Shown one piece after another: positions 4,924 through 12,038 of a stretch of 16,794 bases of DNA. Source of the DNA: an uncultured Methanomethylovorans sp. (GTDB lineage: Archaea; Halobacteriota; Methanosarcinia; Methanosarcinales; Methanosarcinaceae); NCBI GenBank assembly GCA_937968035.1, contig CALBTS010000070.1:1-16794 (forward strand), in the 5' to 3' direction. Positions within the stretch are counted from its first letter, which is position 1; every line of letters starts with the position of its first letter. The translations under genes were made by a program, and so were the position numbers. The notes under the pieces are model-generated. The model did not search any database, was not told where the DNA came from, and saw only the letters and a program-made list of their open reading frames with translations.

Positions 4924-5339
4924 TTTGCAGAAGTTTTTGAAATTGTGCAATCGCGTAAAATCTGCTCCTTGGAATACATTATTTTGCGCCCCAAACGAAT
5001 TATAGAAAGTCTACCGGATTTCGTATGTCTTAGTAGCGTTCTCCGGCTGACTTTTAAAAACTGGCAGGCTTCTTTTACCGTTAAAAATGTACCTGAATTT
5101 TCCTGAATACTCATGTTTTTGCTAACCCTCCCTTCAAATGACAAAATCAATTCATGCAAATTATCATTGCTTATCGTTGCCAACTGCATTAGGTTTTCAG
5201 TCAATTCATGAAAATCATAATCTGTGTATGCCATACTTTGTTTAAGGTGACTTCGTTGCATATTTTCTGCTTTCATTCCATCAATATCAGCTTGAATGGA
5301 TAATATTGCTGCTAATCTTTTTACATCATACTCAGTCAT
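4920..5339 (-). CDS. Excisionase-like HTH protein with N-terminal GMKAENMQR domain (139 aa)
   Basis: Two parts are visible. Residues 1-62 match the 61-aa cassette protein at 264-449. Residues ~84-132 are a MerR/excisionase-type winged HTH (FLTVKEACQFLKVSRRTLLRHTKSGRLSIIRLGRKIMYSKEQI), as in Bacteroidota HTH_17 proteins. It probably binds DNA; acting as the phage's recombination directionality factor with the integrase at 10682 is possible but unproven. The start is supported by AAGGAGG at 5345-5351 and an ATGA overlap with the upstream gene. It is translationally coupled to the methyltransferase remnant. Confidence 0.8.
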   Translation of the reverse strand: MTEYDVKRLAAILSIQADIDGMKAENMQRSHLKQSMAYTDYDFHELTENLMQLATISNDNLHELILSFEGRVSKNMSIQENSGTFLTVKEACQFLKVSRRTLLRHTKSGRLSIIRLGRKIMYSKEQILRDCTISKTSAK

Positions 5340-5932
5340 TTTATCCTCCTTCCCAATATATCAACCCCATCCATCCATCGCTGTTGCTCTACCTGTTCAG
5401 TCCCCACCTGCTCCATCTCATCCCTGACTATTACGGCTCCATCGGGCGGATTGTCAATAAACGGATCAATCAGAATATCATCGAGCATCATCCATGATGG
5501 ACGACCAGCAAAAGCCGTGTAAATCATTATTGACTGCTGTTTAGGTAAATTGTATTCAATCCAGCACACCTTTGTCCCGTTGGCAGGTGGCAAATTAGCT
5601 ATAATCCACCCGCAGGTATACGACACAAACACAATCACCTTTATCGTTTCAGAAGCATGATACCGAAAAGACAATACATGATTTGTTCCAGGTTTCAGTT
5701 GTTTTATTTTTACTCCCGACTGTGTTTTGGAATAGCATACCTGGTGCGTACCCATCAACCATTCCCTGTTATCGGGAGAATTAGCTATAAATCCCCATCC
5801 AGATACTGGCGTTAAACGGTCATCGAACCCGTTACCGTCTAAGTCCTCCATTTCCGTAATTGCGTATTGGGGCAACTGTGCTATGGCTGTCGTAGCCACA
5901 AGCATCAAAATAATCATCATAATCTTTTTCAT
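5336..5932 (-). CDS. Secreted beta-domain protein, paralogue of the lipoprotein at 2647-3186 (198 aa)
   Basis: MKKIMMIILMLVATTAIA is a signal peptide with likely cleavage before QLPQY, so the product is exported. A DLDGNGFDDRL segment, like a calcium-binding or CBM linker, follows. Then comes a beta-rich domain (LSFRYHASETIKVIVFVSYTCGWII, MMLDDILIDPF) aligned with the lipoprotein at 2647-3186. The end, WMDGVDILGRRIK, faintly recalls the LGR segment of type IX sorting tails but is far too short to call. The function is unknown; an adhesin or a host-surface modifier during lysogeny is possible. A 103-bp gap precedes it. Confidence 0.75.
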   Translation of the reverse strand: MKKIMMIILMLVATTAIAQLPQYAITEMEDLDGNGFDDRLTPVSGWGFIANSPDNREWLMGTHQVCYSKTQSGVKIKQLKPGTNHVLSFRYHASETIKVIVFVSYTCGWIIANLPPANGTKVCWIEYNLPKQQSIMIYTAFAGRPSWMMLDDILIDPFIDNPPDGAVIVRDEMEQVGTEQVEQQRWMDGVDILGRRIK

Positions 5933-6035
5933 ATTGCTTTCCGTTTTTAAGGTTTAAATAAGTCCCCCGGCCACTACACGGGGAGCGTTAACGATCACAT
6001 CTGGTCTTGTAAGGAACGATTAGTGGCTATGATTT

Positions 6036-6395
6036 TTAGAACGGCATCTCTGAGTTCGGCTCTATTACTTCTGCATCATGAACTCCGGCCTGTGCCTGAG
6101 CGATGGCGGGGGTGGTGATGAAGTCATCGGCTGCTTCGGGGGCTGACTTGTCCCCGTTCCACTCCTTCTGAACTTCTATGAAGCCGGAGATGTATGGCGC
6201 ACCACCACCTTTGGGCAGCTTTGTCCATGCGCTGATACGCACCATGCCACCGTTCTCTTTAAGCAGTTCAATTTCTTCTGGCTTTAAGCAGCCGTTACCC
6301 TGAAAGTCTGGGGAGTTTTCTTTCTTCTTTTTGGAAGGGTCAACTTTGAACATGACCATCGTTCCTGGCTTCTGATCTTTTTTTTCTTCTGACAT
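6036..6395 (-). CDS. Small protein with SSB-like C-terminal tip (119 aa)
   Basis: A Lys-rich start (MSEEKKDQKPGTMVMFKVDPSKKKK) leads into a probable beta-barrel (LLKENGGMVRISAWTKLPKGGGAPYISGFIEVQ), then a disordered Ala- and Glu-rich linker and the tip EPNSEMPF. Bacterial SSBs end in an acidic tip closing with IPF/MPF that recruits partners. With RecT, an MBL hydrolase and an SbcC-like ATPase beside it, a ssDNA-binding or recombination accessory role is plausible. The OB fold is not proven from sequence. It ends a run of recombination genes and starts ten bases after the MBL gene stops. Confidence 0.65.
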   Translation of the reverse strand: MSEEKKDQKPGTMVMFKVDPSKKKKENSPDFQGNGCLKPEEIELLKENGGMVRISAWTKLPKGGGAPYISGFIEVQKEWNGDKSAPEAADDFITTPAIAQAQAGVHDAEVIEPNSEMPF

Positions 6396-6405
6396 AACTG
6401 TGTTT

Positions 6406-7110
6406 TTAAAAGAGTAATTTATTGAGGTTAACTGTCACGCCTTTGTCTGCGGCCACCACGTCGGCATGAGGCATGATGGCTTTTACTGCGTCCACGAACT
6501 TGCGCTCGTCTGAATTGGTGGCACTCAGGTGAAGCAGGACAACGTTTCTGAGGTCTGCTGAACTGTTTGCCTTAATGAAGTCTAAGGCGGTAGAGAGTTC
6601 CATGTGCGCCCCTACACCGTGATTGTTGCTCATGGCTTCGTCAGAGTAGTTTGCCTCCACCATTATATGAGATAGCCCTGTAAAAACTTGAGGTACCCAT
6701 GCTGCATCAGTTACGAACAGTATCTTACCACTTTCTTTGTGGGCGATAAGGAACCCGTAGCATGGCACGGTGTGCCTGACGGGGAACGGGCGTATGGTGA
6801 ACGAACCGAGTTGGAAGATGGTTTCGTTGTACATGGTCACACGGTGGTTGCCTTTGAGGTTCATGGCTTCGATGGTGTCTGTGTTGCAATAAACATCTAC
6901 TCCAGCCCGCGTAAACTCTGTAATGTACTTAGAATGATCGAAATGCCGGTGCGAAGTGATACACCCGACTATCCCGCTAAGATCAAATCCAAGGGCTTTC
7001 TTTACCTCTGAGAATGAGATTCCGGCTTCTACGATCAGCACGTCTCCGTTGTCTGCCACAAAGAGGTAAACATTACCCTTGGATTCTGAACCAATACAGT
7101 GAACCTTCAT
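6406..7110 (-). CDS. MBL-fold metallo-hydrolase (YycJ/RecT-associated type, 234 aa)
   Basis: The metallo-beta-lactamase fold motif is clear: TSHRHFDHSKY (HxHxDH-like with Arg/Phe between) preceded by ILIVEAGISFSEVKKAL-type strands. Later metal ligands include RHTVPCYGFLI, FVTDAAW and a C-terminal LLHLSATN. The length fits YycJ-like hydrolases, several of which act as nucleases. In many phages an MBL gene sits beside recT, as here, where stop and start overlap as TGATG at 7108-7112. It may process DNA ends for annealing. That role is inferred from context. Confidence 0.85.
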   Translation of the reverse strand: MKVHCIGSESKGNVYLFVADNGDVLIVEAGISFSEVKKALGFDLSGIVGCITSHRHFDHSKYITEFTRAGVDVYCNTDTIEAMNLKGNHRVTMYNETIFQLGSFTIRPFPVRHTVPCYGFLIAHKESGKILFVTDAAWVPQVFTGLSHIMVEANYSDEAMSNNHGVGAHMELSTALDFIKANSSADLRNVVLLHLSATNSDERKFVDAVKAIMPHADVVAADKGVTVNLNKLLF

Positions 7111-8012
7111 CAGAACGGTGCTTTTTCAGGTGTCTTTTCAACTTCCGGTTTTTTCCACTCCCTGTTGCCCTGTGCTTTCAGGGGATCGGCTTTGGGGGGT
7201 TCAACCACCTGCGGCTCCTCCGGTATGTCAATAACCTCCGGCTCAACATCTGTGGCGTACTGTACGGGTTCCTCGATCAGTTTTGATGGTTCCATTGGCA
7301 GGCCATTATCGTTCTGCATGAGAACGCTGTCGTCTGAGGTGGCAATGAGAAGTTTCAATGCCCGATTAATAATGGTCTTCTGAGCCATGACAGATTTGAA
7401 GTTCTTGTGGGCTGGACTTTCACCCTTGCTCTGGCTTTGCCGCCATGAAGCCTGCACCTGCGCCCATGTCATAATGTCAAGGTTGGTGCTGCCGTCATTG
7501 AACACCGATACAGCATAAACAGCCTTGATGTGATCCTCGTTGATGTTCTCAAATTTCTGTTCATGCTTTACGATACGCTTCATGGCGTTCATGGGGTTGA
7601 TCTCGTACTCGAACACGTCGCCTTCATAGATCGTTCCCGCATAGATGTCCTTGAGGTTGCCATACCTGCGGGCAAGCATGATATTGCCCTGATACTGCCG
7701 TTGCAGGTGGATTTTGTCACCGTATTGGATGAACACTGCCTGTTGCTTTGCTACGTTCAGTCCTTCGACGCACATTTTAAACAGGGCGTTCATTACCGAT
7801 TCCTTTTTTACCACCTGCAACACTGGAACCCCTGTCTTTGCATCCCTCATATCCGAAAGGACAAGGTAAGCACTGCGCAAGGCGTTGGCTGCATTGAAGT
7901 CGGGGGCGATGGTGAGGCCACCTGCCTGTACAAGGTCGTTGACCCTGCTCAGCACCAGTTCATGTACCGGGGCTTCTGTTTTCTTTACTACTTGTTGATT
8001 TTCTGTTGTCAT
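7110..8012 (-). CDS. recT: RecT-family single-strand annealing protein
   Basis: 300 residues. The core (about 15-215) has RecT family landmarks: SAYLVLSDMRDAKTG, SVMNALFKMCVEGLNVAKQQAVFIQYGDKIHLQRQYQGNIMLARR, YEGDVFEYEINP, a MTWAQVQASWRQSQSKG segment and a closing VMAQKTIINRALKLLIATS helix. The C-terminal 75 residues are Pro- and Glu-rich, probably disordered. RecT anneals complementary single strands in phage replication and recombination. It lies between a 35-aa membrane peptide and the MBL hydrolase. No separate RecE exonuclease is seen in the window. Confidence 0.93.
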   Translation of the reverse strand: MTTENQQVVKKTEAPVHELVLSRVNDLVQAGGLTIAPDFNAANALRSAYLVLSDMRDAKTGVPVLQVVKKESVMNALFKMCVEGLNVAKQQAVFIQYGDKIHLQRQYQGNIMLARRYGNLKDIYAGTIYEGDVFEYEINPMNAMKRIVKHEQKFENINEDHIKAVYAVSVFNDGSTNLDIMTWAQVQASWRQSQSKGESPAHKNFKSVMAQKTIINRALKLLIATSDDSVLMQNDNGLPMEPSKLIEEPVQYATDVEPEVIDIPEEPQVVEPPKADPLKAQGNREWKKPEVEKTPEKAPF

Positions 8013-8013
8013 T

Positions 8014-8121
8014 TTATTTTGATTTAGGGTTAAACATATCTCTTATCCAGTCCCACAGCATTGCGAATGGGAGTATTGTCAGTGCTATAAGCAGCATGAT
8101 GACATAGGTGAAGGTTCTCAT
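8014..8121 (-). CDS. 35-aa single-pass membrane peptide
   Basis: MRTFTYVIMLLIALTILPF followed by AMLWDWIRDMFNPKSK and a TAA at 8014-8016. One TM helix (about 5-24) is followed by a short amphipathic basic tail. The ATG at 8121 overlaps the upstream stop as ATGA, and RecT starts one base after its own stop, so it sits squarely in the coupled operon. No family is recognised. It could be a small membrane-acting early protein. Its size invites caution, but the coupling is strong evidence. Confidence 0.6.
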   Translation of the reverse strand: MRTFTYVIMLLIALTILPFAMLWDWIRDMFNPKSK

Positions 8122-8777
8122 TTGATTACAAGTTTTTTGTCCTTGGTTACTACCAAATTAATTACCTGTGACTTTGTTTCCTGTATCACGTTAACGCTTT
8201 CCCGGTTGTCGATAAAACACGGCAGGTAGTACCCGTAATGGTCACTCAGGGCGTTGATACAGTCAATCCCCGCCTGTATCTTTGCAGCACTGTTCAGGTC
8301 ACTGTACTCCACCCCGCCAATGGTGGCGACGCAGCACTCCTCGATACCACCGTTAATAAGGCGGTTGAACATACGCCACTTTACAAGGGAGAACTTACCG
8401 TTGATACGGCTCTCCACGAAGGCCATTGAAGCGTTAGTGTAGGCTGCAAGTGCGAAGTCCTGCCGTTCGATGTCGGCCAGTTGTTGCGCCAATAACTTCT
8501 CCTCTGCCTTGATCTCGGCGATACGGGCGTTGGCTTTCTCGATCTGTTCTTCCTTGCGCAGTTCGGATTCCAACTGTGACTTCCTTGCAGCAAATTCAGC
8601 CTTCTGTGTTTTCATCCCCTCAACGTCCAGCTTCGGGGCTTCCATCAGGGACAGTTCCAACGTGGCTATCTGCTGACGGATAGCAGGGATACGTTCGTCT
8701 TCAAACTCAACATCGGTGATCTCCGCTTCGGCTTTGGCTGCTTCGAGTTCTGTTTGGAGTGCCTCTTTCTTCTCCAA
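8118..8777 (-). pseudogene. C-terminal part of SbcC/RecF-like ATPase after an in-frame TGA
   Basis: This frame directly continues the gene at 8778-10061; the codon before it is TGA at 8778-8780. 219 open codons remain, first a coiled coil (EKKEALQTELEAAKAEAEI ... SELRKEEQIEKANARIAEIK) and then the ATPase C-terminal lobe (FNRLINGGIEECCVATIGG, YSDLNSAAKIQAGIDCINAL, LPCFIDNRESVN, QVINLVV). FIDNRESVN corresponds to the Walker B/D-loop area, so this half is needed for an active head. A TTG follows the TGA and might allow weak restart. The frame is intact apart from the TGA, so the lesion is recent or a base error. Confidence 0.8.
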
Positions 8778-10061
8778 TCAGGCCTGTTTTGCAGAATCCA
8801 ATGCATGTAAAGACGTTTTGGCACGCGATAGTGTTTCTTTTAATCGTTCACCTTCGGATTTTATTTTCGTCAGCTTTTCTTTCTTGTTTTTCTCAAAGGC
8901 AACCGTCATTTCACCCTGTTTCTGTTCAATGGTGTCAGGATCAAGTTCCCGTTGACAGGTAGGGCAAACAAACTCACCTTCCTTAAACTCGATTGTTTTG
9001 TTGATTTCCTCAGCCCACTCCCCACGTAATTTTGCAATGGCAGTCTCGTATGCCGCTTTGTCCCTCATCAGGTTGTTGGACGTTTCATCGTTCAAACTGA
9101 TTTCGTTGGCTAAACTCTTGATTGTATTATCAAGTTGTGTGATCTTTGCCTCCCTGTCGGCCTGCTGCTTGCGGTTCGCTGCCGTGGATTCAAACTCAAT
9201 GGTCTGTATCTGCTGTTTGAGTTTACCGATCTCGGCATGAACGGCCTGTTGCGACTTGATCTCAACCTCGAACGCTGCAACCTGGTCGATAACTGCCTTG
9301 TCGATCTCGGCAATGGCAGCGTCAATGGTGGATACTTCTGCTTTGATAGCCTTGAAGTCCACTGGTTCTGGCATGGCACGTTTTACCTCGTCAATCCGGG
9401 GCTTGGCCTGTTCCAATAGTGGCTTGATACGGGCTTTATCGGCAGCAAGTTTCTTACGATAGTCGGCCATTTTCTCTCCCCGTGTCAGGAGTGCCGTTAT
9501 CTCGTCGGCCTGTGGCTTGTCAAGGGTGGTGATGATGTCAGCGGAGTTGATAGCCCCGGCCATTTTAATCAGGACTTCCCGCCTGTCCTGCCACTTCATA
9601 GTGTTGAAGTAGGTGGATGAAGAGAGGAGCTTGAACATGGCTTCGTTCACAATGCCATTTACATAGGCACCGTACTCGGTTGCACTGGTCGGGATACCGT
9701 CAATGTAGTACGTGGTTTCGTGGCCTGTCATTTCCTCGGTGTCGCTACCCCTGCGCCTTGTCCACTTCTCGGCATACACCCTCCTGAGTTCTACGGGCTT
9801 ATCGTCAACGATAAGTATTCCGGTAACACTGTGGTCGATCTGTGGGATAACCTTGCCGTTCTCAATGGTTTTGATGGCAAAGTCTTTCTCATCACGGCCA
9901 TTCTTGCCGAACAACAGCCACGTGAAAGCGTCAAATATGGTTGTCTTACCTGTGCCGTTATCGCCTGCAATGGTAGTTTCTTTCTCGTCGAACTCTATTT
10001 TGACGTCACGGATACCCTTAAAGTGTTGCAGGGTGAGTGATTTGATGGATACTGTTTTCAT
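8778..10061 (-). CDS. N-terminal part of SbcC/RecF-like AAA ATPase, ends at in-frame TGA
   Basis: 427 residues from the ATG at 10061 (ATGA overlap with the upstream stop). Residues 1-45 carry MKTVSIKSLTLQHFKG, the usual RecF/SbcC beginning, and Walker A GDNGTGKTT (33-41). A long coiled coil from ~185 onward holds a zinc-hook motif CPTC (366-369). It stops at TGA 8778-8780, immediately after LDSAKQA. A full-length homologue would continue in frame for 219 more codons to about 647 residues. Such phage ATPases usually accompany RecT and a nuclease and act on DNA ends. As written it lacks the second ATPase half; reading CGA (Arg) or TGG (Trp) in place of the TGA would restore it. Confidence 0.88.
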   Translation of the reverse strand: MKTVSIKSLTLQHFKGIRDVKIEFDEKETTIAGDNGTGKTTIFDAFTWLLFGKNGRDEKDFAIKTIENGKVIPQIDHSVTGILIVDDKPVELRRVYAEKWTRRRGSDTEEMTGHETTYYIDGIPTSATEYGAYVNGIVNEAMFKLLSSSTYFNTMKWQDRREVLIKMAGAINSADIITTLDKPQADEITALLTRGEKMADYRKKLAADKARIKPLLEQAKPRIDEVKRAMPEPVDFKAIKAEVSTIDAAIAEIDKAVIDQVAAFEVEIKSQQAVHAEIGKLKQQIQTIEFESTAANRKQQADREAKITQLDNTIKSLANEISLNDETSNNLMRDKAAYETAIAKLRGEWAEEINKTIEFKEGEFVCPTCQRELDPDTIEQKQGEMTVAFEKNKKEKLTKIKSEGERLKETLSRAKTSLHALDSAKQA

Positions 10062-10261
10062 TTGCAGCAAATTAACTTGTTATACTTTTCAACCACGTCT
10101 TTAAATTCAGGGAGAGTCATATCGTGGTCATACACGTCAGTCCTGAGTACCTTTCCTTCTTTGGTATTGACTACTTTGAACATTCTGCTTTCACATATAT
10201 ATCCTAACAGTATATGCCCTAAATTTGCGGTGAAGGTGCCGTCTTTTTCTTCGATCTTCAT
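10058..10261 (-). CDS. Small hypothetical protein (67 aa)
   Basis: Starts at the ATG at 10261 in an ATGA overlap and ends in an ATGA overlap with the ATPase gene. The longer frame to 10309 is not preferred. The protein is a small beta-rich unit (MKIEEKDGTFTANLGHILLGYICES, FKVVNTKEGKVLRTDVY) then a helical LPEFKDVVEKYNKLICCK end. No TM segment and no recognised family. Its position in the coupled recombination operon suggests an accessory early role. Confidence 0.65.
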   Translation of the reverse strand: MKIEEKDGTFTANLGHILLGYICESRMFKVVNTKEGKVLRTDVYDHDMTLPEFKDVVEKYNKLICCK

Positions 10262-10491
10262 AACGGGTAGATGTCTGAACGATACCTTTGAAAAACATTT
10301 CCCATGCAATTTACAATAACAAGTTCGGGACGAGATTGAATTATTGTGGCCTTAAATTTATCATTGCTCATGTAGATTATACAGGAATCGCCTTCATTGG
10401 CAGTCTTTTGGAACTTTTTAACTACATACCACCGTCTTGCGGCCAGGAAGACTACCAGTGCAACCATGGCCAATAATATGCCCAATACCAT
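10258..10491 (-). CDS. Small membrane-anchored protein (77 aa)
   Basis: MVLGILLAMVALVVFLAARRWYVVKKF is a single N-terminal TM helix (about 3-18) followed by an Arg/Lys cluster, so the soluble C-terminal part should face the cytoplasm. That part is mixed beta (SCIIYMSNDKFKATIIQSRPELVIVNCMGNVFQRY). The start overlaps the previous stop as TAATG. The family is not recognised. It is unusual in a recombination operon; a host membrane-acting early protein or exclusion factor is possible. Confidence 0.65.
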   Translation of the reverse strand: MVLGILLAMVALVVFLAARRWYVVKKFQKTANEGDSCIIYMSNDKFKATIIQSRPELVIVNCMGNVFQRYRSDIYPL

Positions 10492-10688
10492 TAGTGTACC
10501 CTCCCTATTCTGCCGGCACCCTTGAGGATGTTCCTCACTTGAGAGCAGGACAGTTTATACTTCTTTGACAACTTCACGACAACCGCACTTACGGGGCCGT
10601 CGTAGCTGTCAAAGTCAGCGGTCATAAGCGCATCCCGTAGGTTACGCTTGGCCTGTGCCTTTGTCATTACTGTTTTTTCGTTTACCAT
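10491..10688 (-). CDS. Small HTH-like protein (65 aa)
   Basis: 65 residues overlapping the integrase 3' end by seven bases. The second half, VSAVVVKLSKKYKLSCSQVRNILKGAGRIG, reads as a helix-turn-helix (KLSKKYKLSCSQVRNIL), so DNA binding is likely. It may be a regulator or directionality factor next to the integrase, but the fold alone does not decide that. The ATG at 10688 gives residues MVNEKTVMTKAQAK; M8 is an alternative start. Confidence 0.65.
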   Translation of the reverse strand: MVNEKTVMTKAQAKRNLRDALMTADFDSYDGPVSAVVVKLSKKYKLSCSQVRNILKGAGRIGRVH

Positions 10689-11836
10689 GACTTGAAAAAT
10701 TTGTGTTGAGATATGTTTATTGCTGATTCCTCGGATGTTATCCGCAGGTACTTATTAAAGCTGCTGTCGGTTTTGTGGCCGGTTATCATTTTGATGGCCG
10801 TTGGTGGCACCCCGGCAAGGTACATGTTTGTAACTGCGCTCCTACGGGCTGTGTGTGTGGTTATCAGGTCATGCTTCGGCACTGTCTTACCTTTTACCAT
10901 GATCGGGGTGTTTATCCCTGCTTTCTCGCCAATTAGTTTGATCTCCTTGTTGATATAAACGTCTGAGAAGTTCTTTGGCATTCCTGACGGATACTTCGCC
11001 ATGATGTCCTCCACAATCCGGTGGATGGGTATAACCACGTTGGTTTTGGTTTTCTTGTTCTTGTCGAACAACAGGCCGTCCCGGATGGATTCTTTGGTGA
11101 TCTTCTGATTGTCGGAGAACCGAAGGCCGGTGAAACAGCCAATGAGAAACCTGTCCCTAACTTGCGCCCATGATCCTGTAAGTTCAAGGTTGTATAAGGC
11201 CATGAGTTCGTCCATGTTCAGGTATATGGTGTCAACCTCTTCTTTGGGCGGTGTGAACTCTCGGAACGCTTCGTTCTTGTGTACCCCATCTTTGAGCGCA
11301 CCACCAATGACACTACGGACAAGCATGGTTATCTTACCCTGATAGTTCTTGCCGTAACCTGTGGCCTCCATGTGGTTCAGGAAGGCATCGAACCACGACT
11401 GGTTGATGTCGGTGAACTCCTTGCTGCGGTTAAAGCCTGTGACTATTTGCATGGCAGCCTTGTACCCGTAGGTGTCTTTGACACTCAGGTTACGCCCGGA
11501 TACGAACCGTGGCCAGTAGGTTATCAGGTTCTCTTTCCTGCCGTCAAGTTTCAAGTCCCGGATGATGGCGTTCTTCAGCACTTCTGGGGTTACGTCAGCG
11601 AAGTCGGACTTTAGGACATAATAAACCTCGTTCACCCTGCTTTCAACCCGTCTGAGGTACATGGTGAGGGTTTCAGCGGATTGGTAGGATACCTTTGGCC
11701 GCTGCGATTTCTTGTTCCACTCTGCGGGGGGTATGCTGATACCCGTGGAGAATCGGATGCGGTGTCCTGCAAAGCAGTACGACATCATTATCGGTGTGTC
11801 GGTGGCGGCTTCGGGTTGTTTCAAATAGAATGGCAT
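10682..11836 (-). CDS. int: Tyrosine site-specific recombinase (phage integrase, Bacteroidota type)
   Basis: 384 residues. An N-terminal arm-binding domain (~1-95, FAGHRIRFSTGISIPPAEWNKKSQRP) is followed by a SAM-like core-binding domain (~100-200) and the catalytic domain. The catalytic set is visible: Arg239 (TGLRFSD), Lys264, His328 and Arg331 (THTARRS), His354 (GHK) and Tyr363 (FNKYLRI). All are present, so it should be active, which argues for a temperate lifestyle or an integrative element. It is the first gene after the Bacteroidota-type promoter at 11866-11895 and leads the recombination operon. No attachment site could be recognised in this window. Confidence 0.95.
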   Translation of the reverse strand: MPFYLKQPEAATDTPIMMSYCFAGHRIRFSTGISIPPAEWNKKSQRPKVSYQSAETLTMYLRRVESRVNEVYYVLKSDFADVTPEVLKNAIIRDLKLDGRKENLITYWPRFVSGRNLSVKDTYGYKAAMQIVTGFNRSKEFTDINQSWFDAFLNHMEATGYGKNYQGKITMLVRSVIGGALKDGVHKNEAFREFTPPKEEVDTIYLNMDELMALYNLELTGSWAQVRDRFLIGCFTGLRFSDNQKITKESIRDGLLFDKNKKTKTNVVIPIHRIVEDIMAKYPSGMPKNFSDVYINKEIKLIGEKAGINTPIMVKGKTVPKHDLITTHTARRSAVTNMYLAGVPPTAIKMITGHKTDSSFNKYLRITSEESAINISQHKFFKSW

Positions 11837-11865
11837 GGCTATGTCGCTGTCTTTAAATTACGCCA

Positions 11866-11895
11866 CAAATATACAACCATTTTTGCCAAAGTCAA
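11866..11895 (-). promoter_or_regulatory. Bacteroidota-type promoter of the integrase operon
   Basis: On the minus strand TTG (11893-11895), 19 bases, then TATATTTG (11866-11873) match the Bacteroidota -33/-7 pattern (TTG...TAnnTTTG). It lies 29 bases before the integrase ATG at 11836, leaving a short leader. It follows the late-operon terminator. Confidence 0.75.
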
Positions 11896-11953
11896 TACTA
11901 ATTAACAAAATAATTGATATTTTTTTTAACATAAAAATTGTTACTAACATATT

Positions 11954-11983
11954 AAAAAAAACCCCGAAGGTGTCTTCGGGGTT
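11954..11983 (-). terminator. Intrinsic terminator of the lysis/late operon
   Basis: AACCCCGAAG (11960-11969) and CTTCGGGGTT (11974-11983) form a ten-pair stem with a GTGT loop. On the minus strand a run of T follows (rc of A 11954-11961), the classical rho-independent arrangement. It closes transcription about 55 bases after the spanin stop at 12039. Confidence 0.92.
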
Positions 11984-12038
11984 GTTCACAAACACAGCGA
12001 CGGGTTGGAGAACAAAAGAGATTACAAAGATATACAAA

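Noticed and set aside
8778..8780. TGA recoded as an amino acid throughout the phage
   Set aside because: TGA ends many other genes here in tight ATGA overlaps, so a genome-wide recoding does not fit.
8238..10104. Several plus-strand and other-frame open frames over the ATPase
   Set aside because: They are shadows of the high-GC coiled-coil coding region, with no ribosome-binding sites or recognisable domains.
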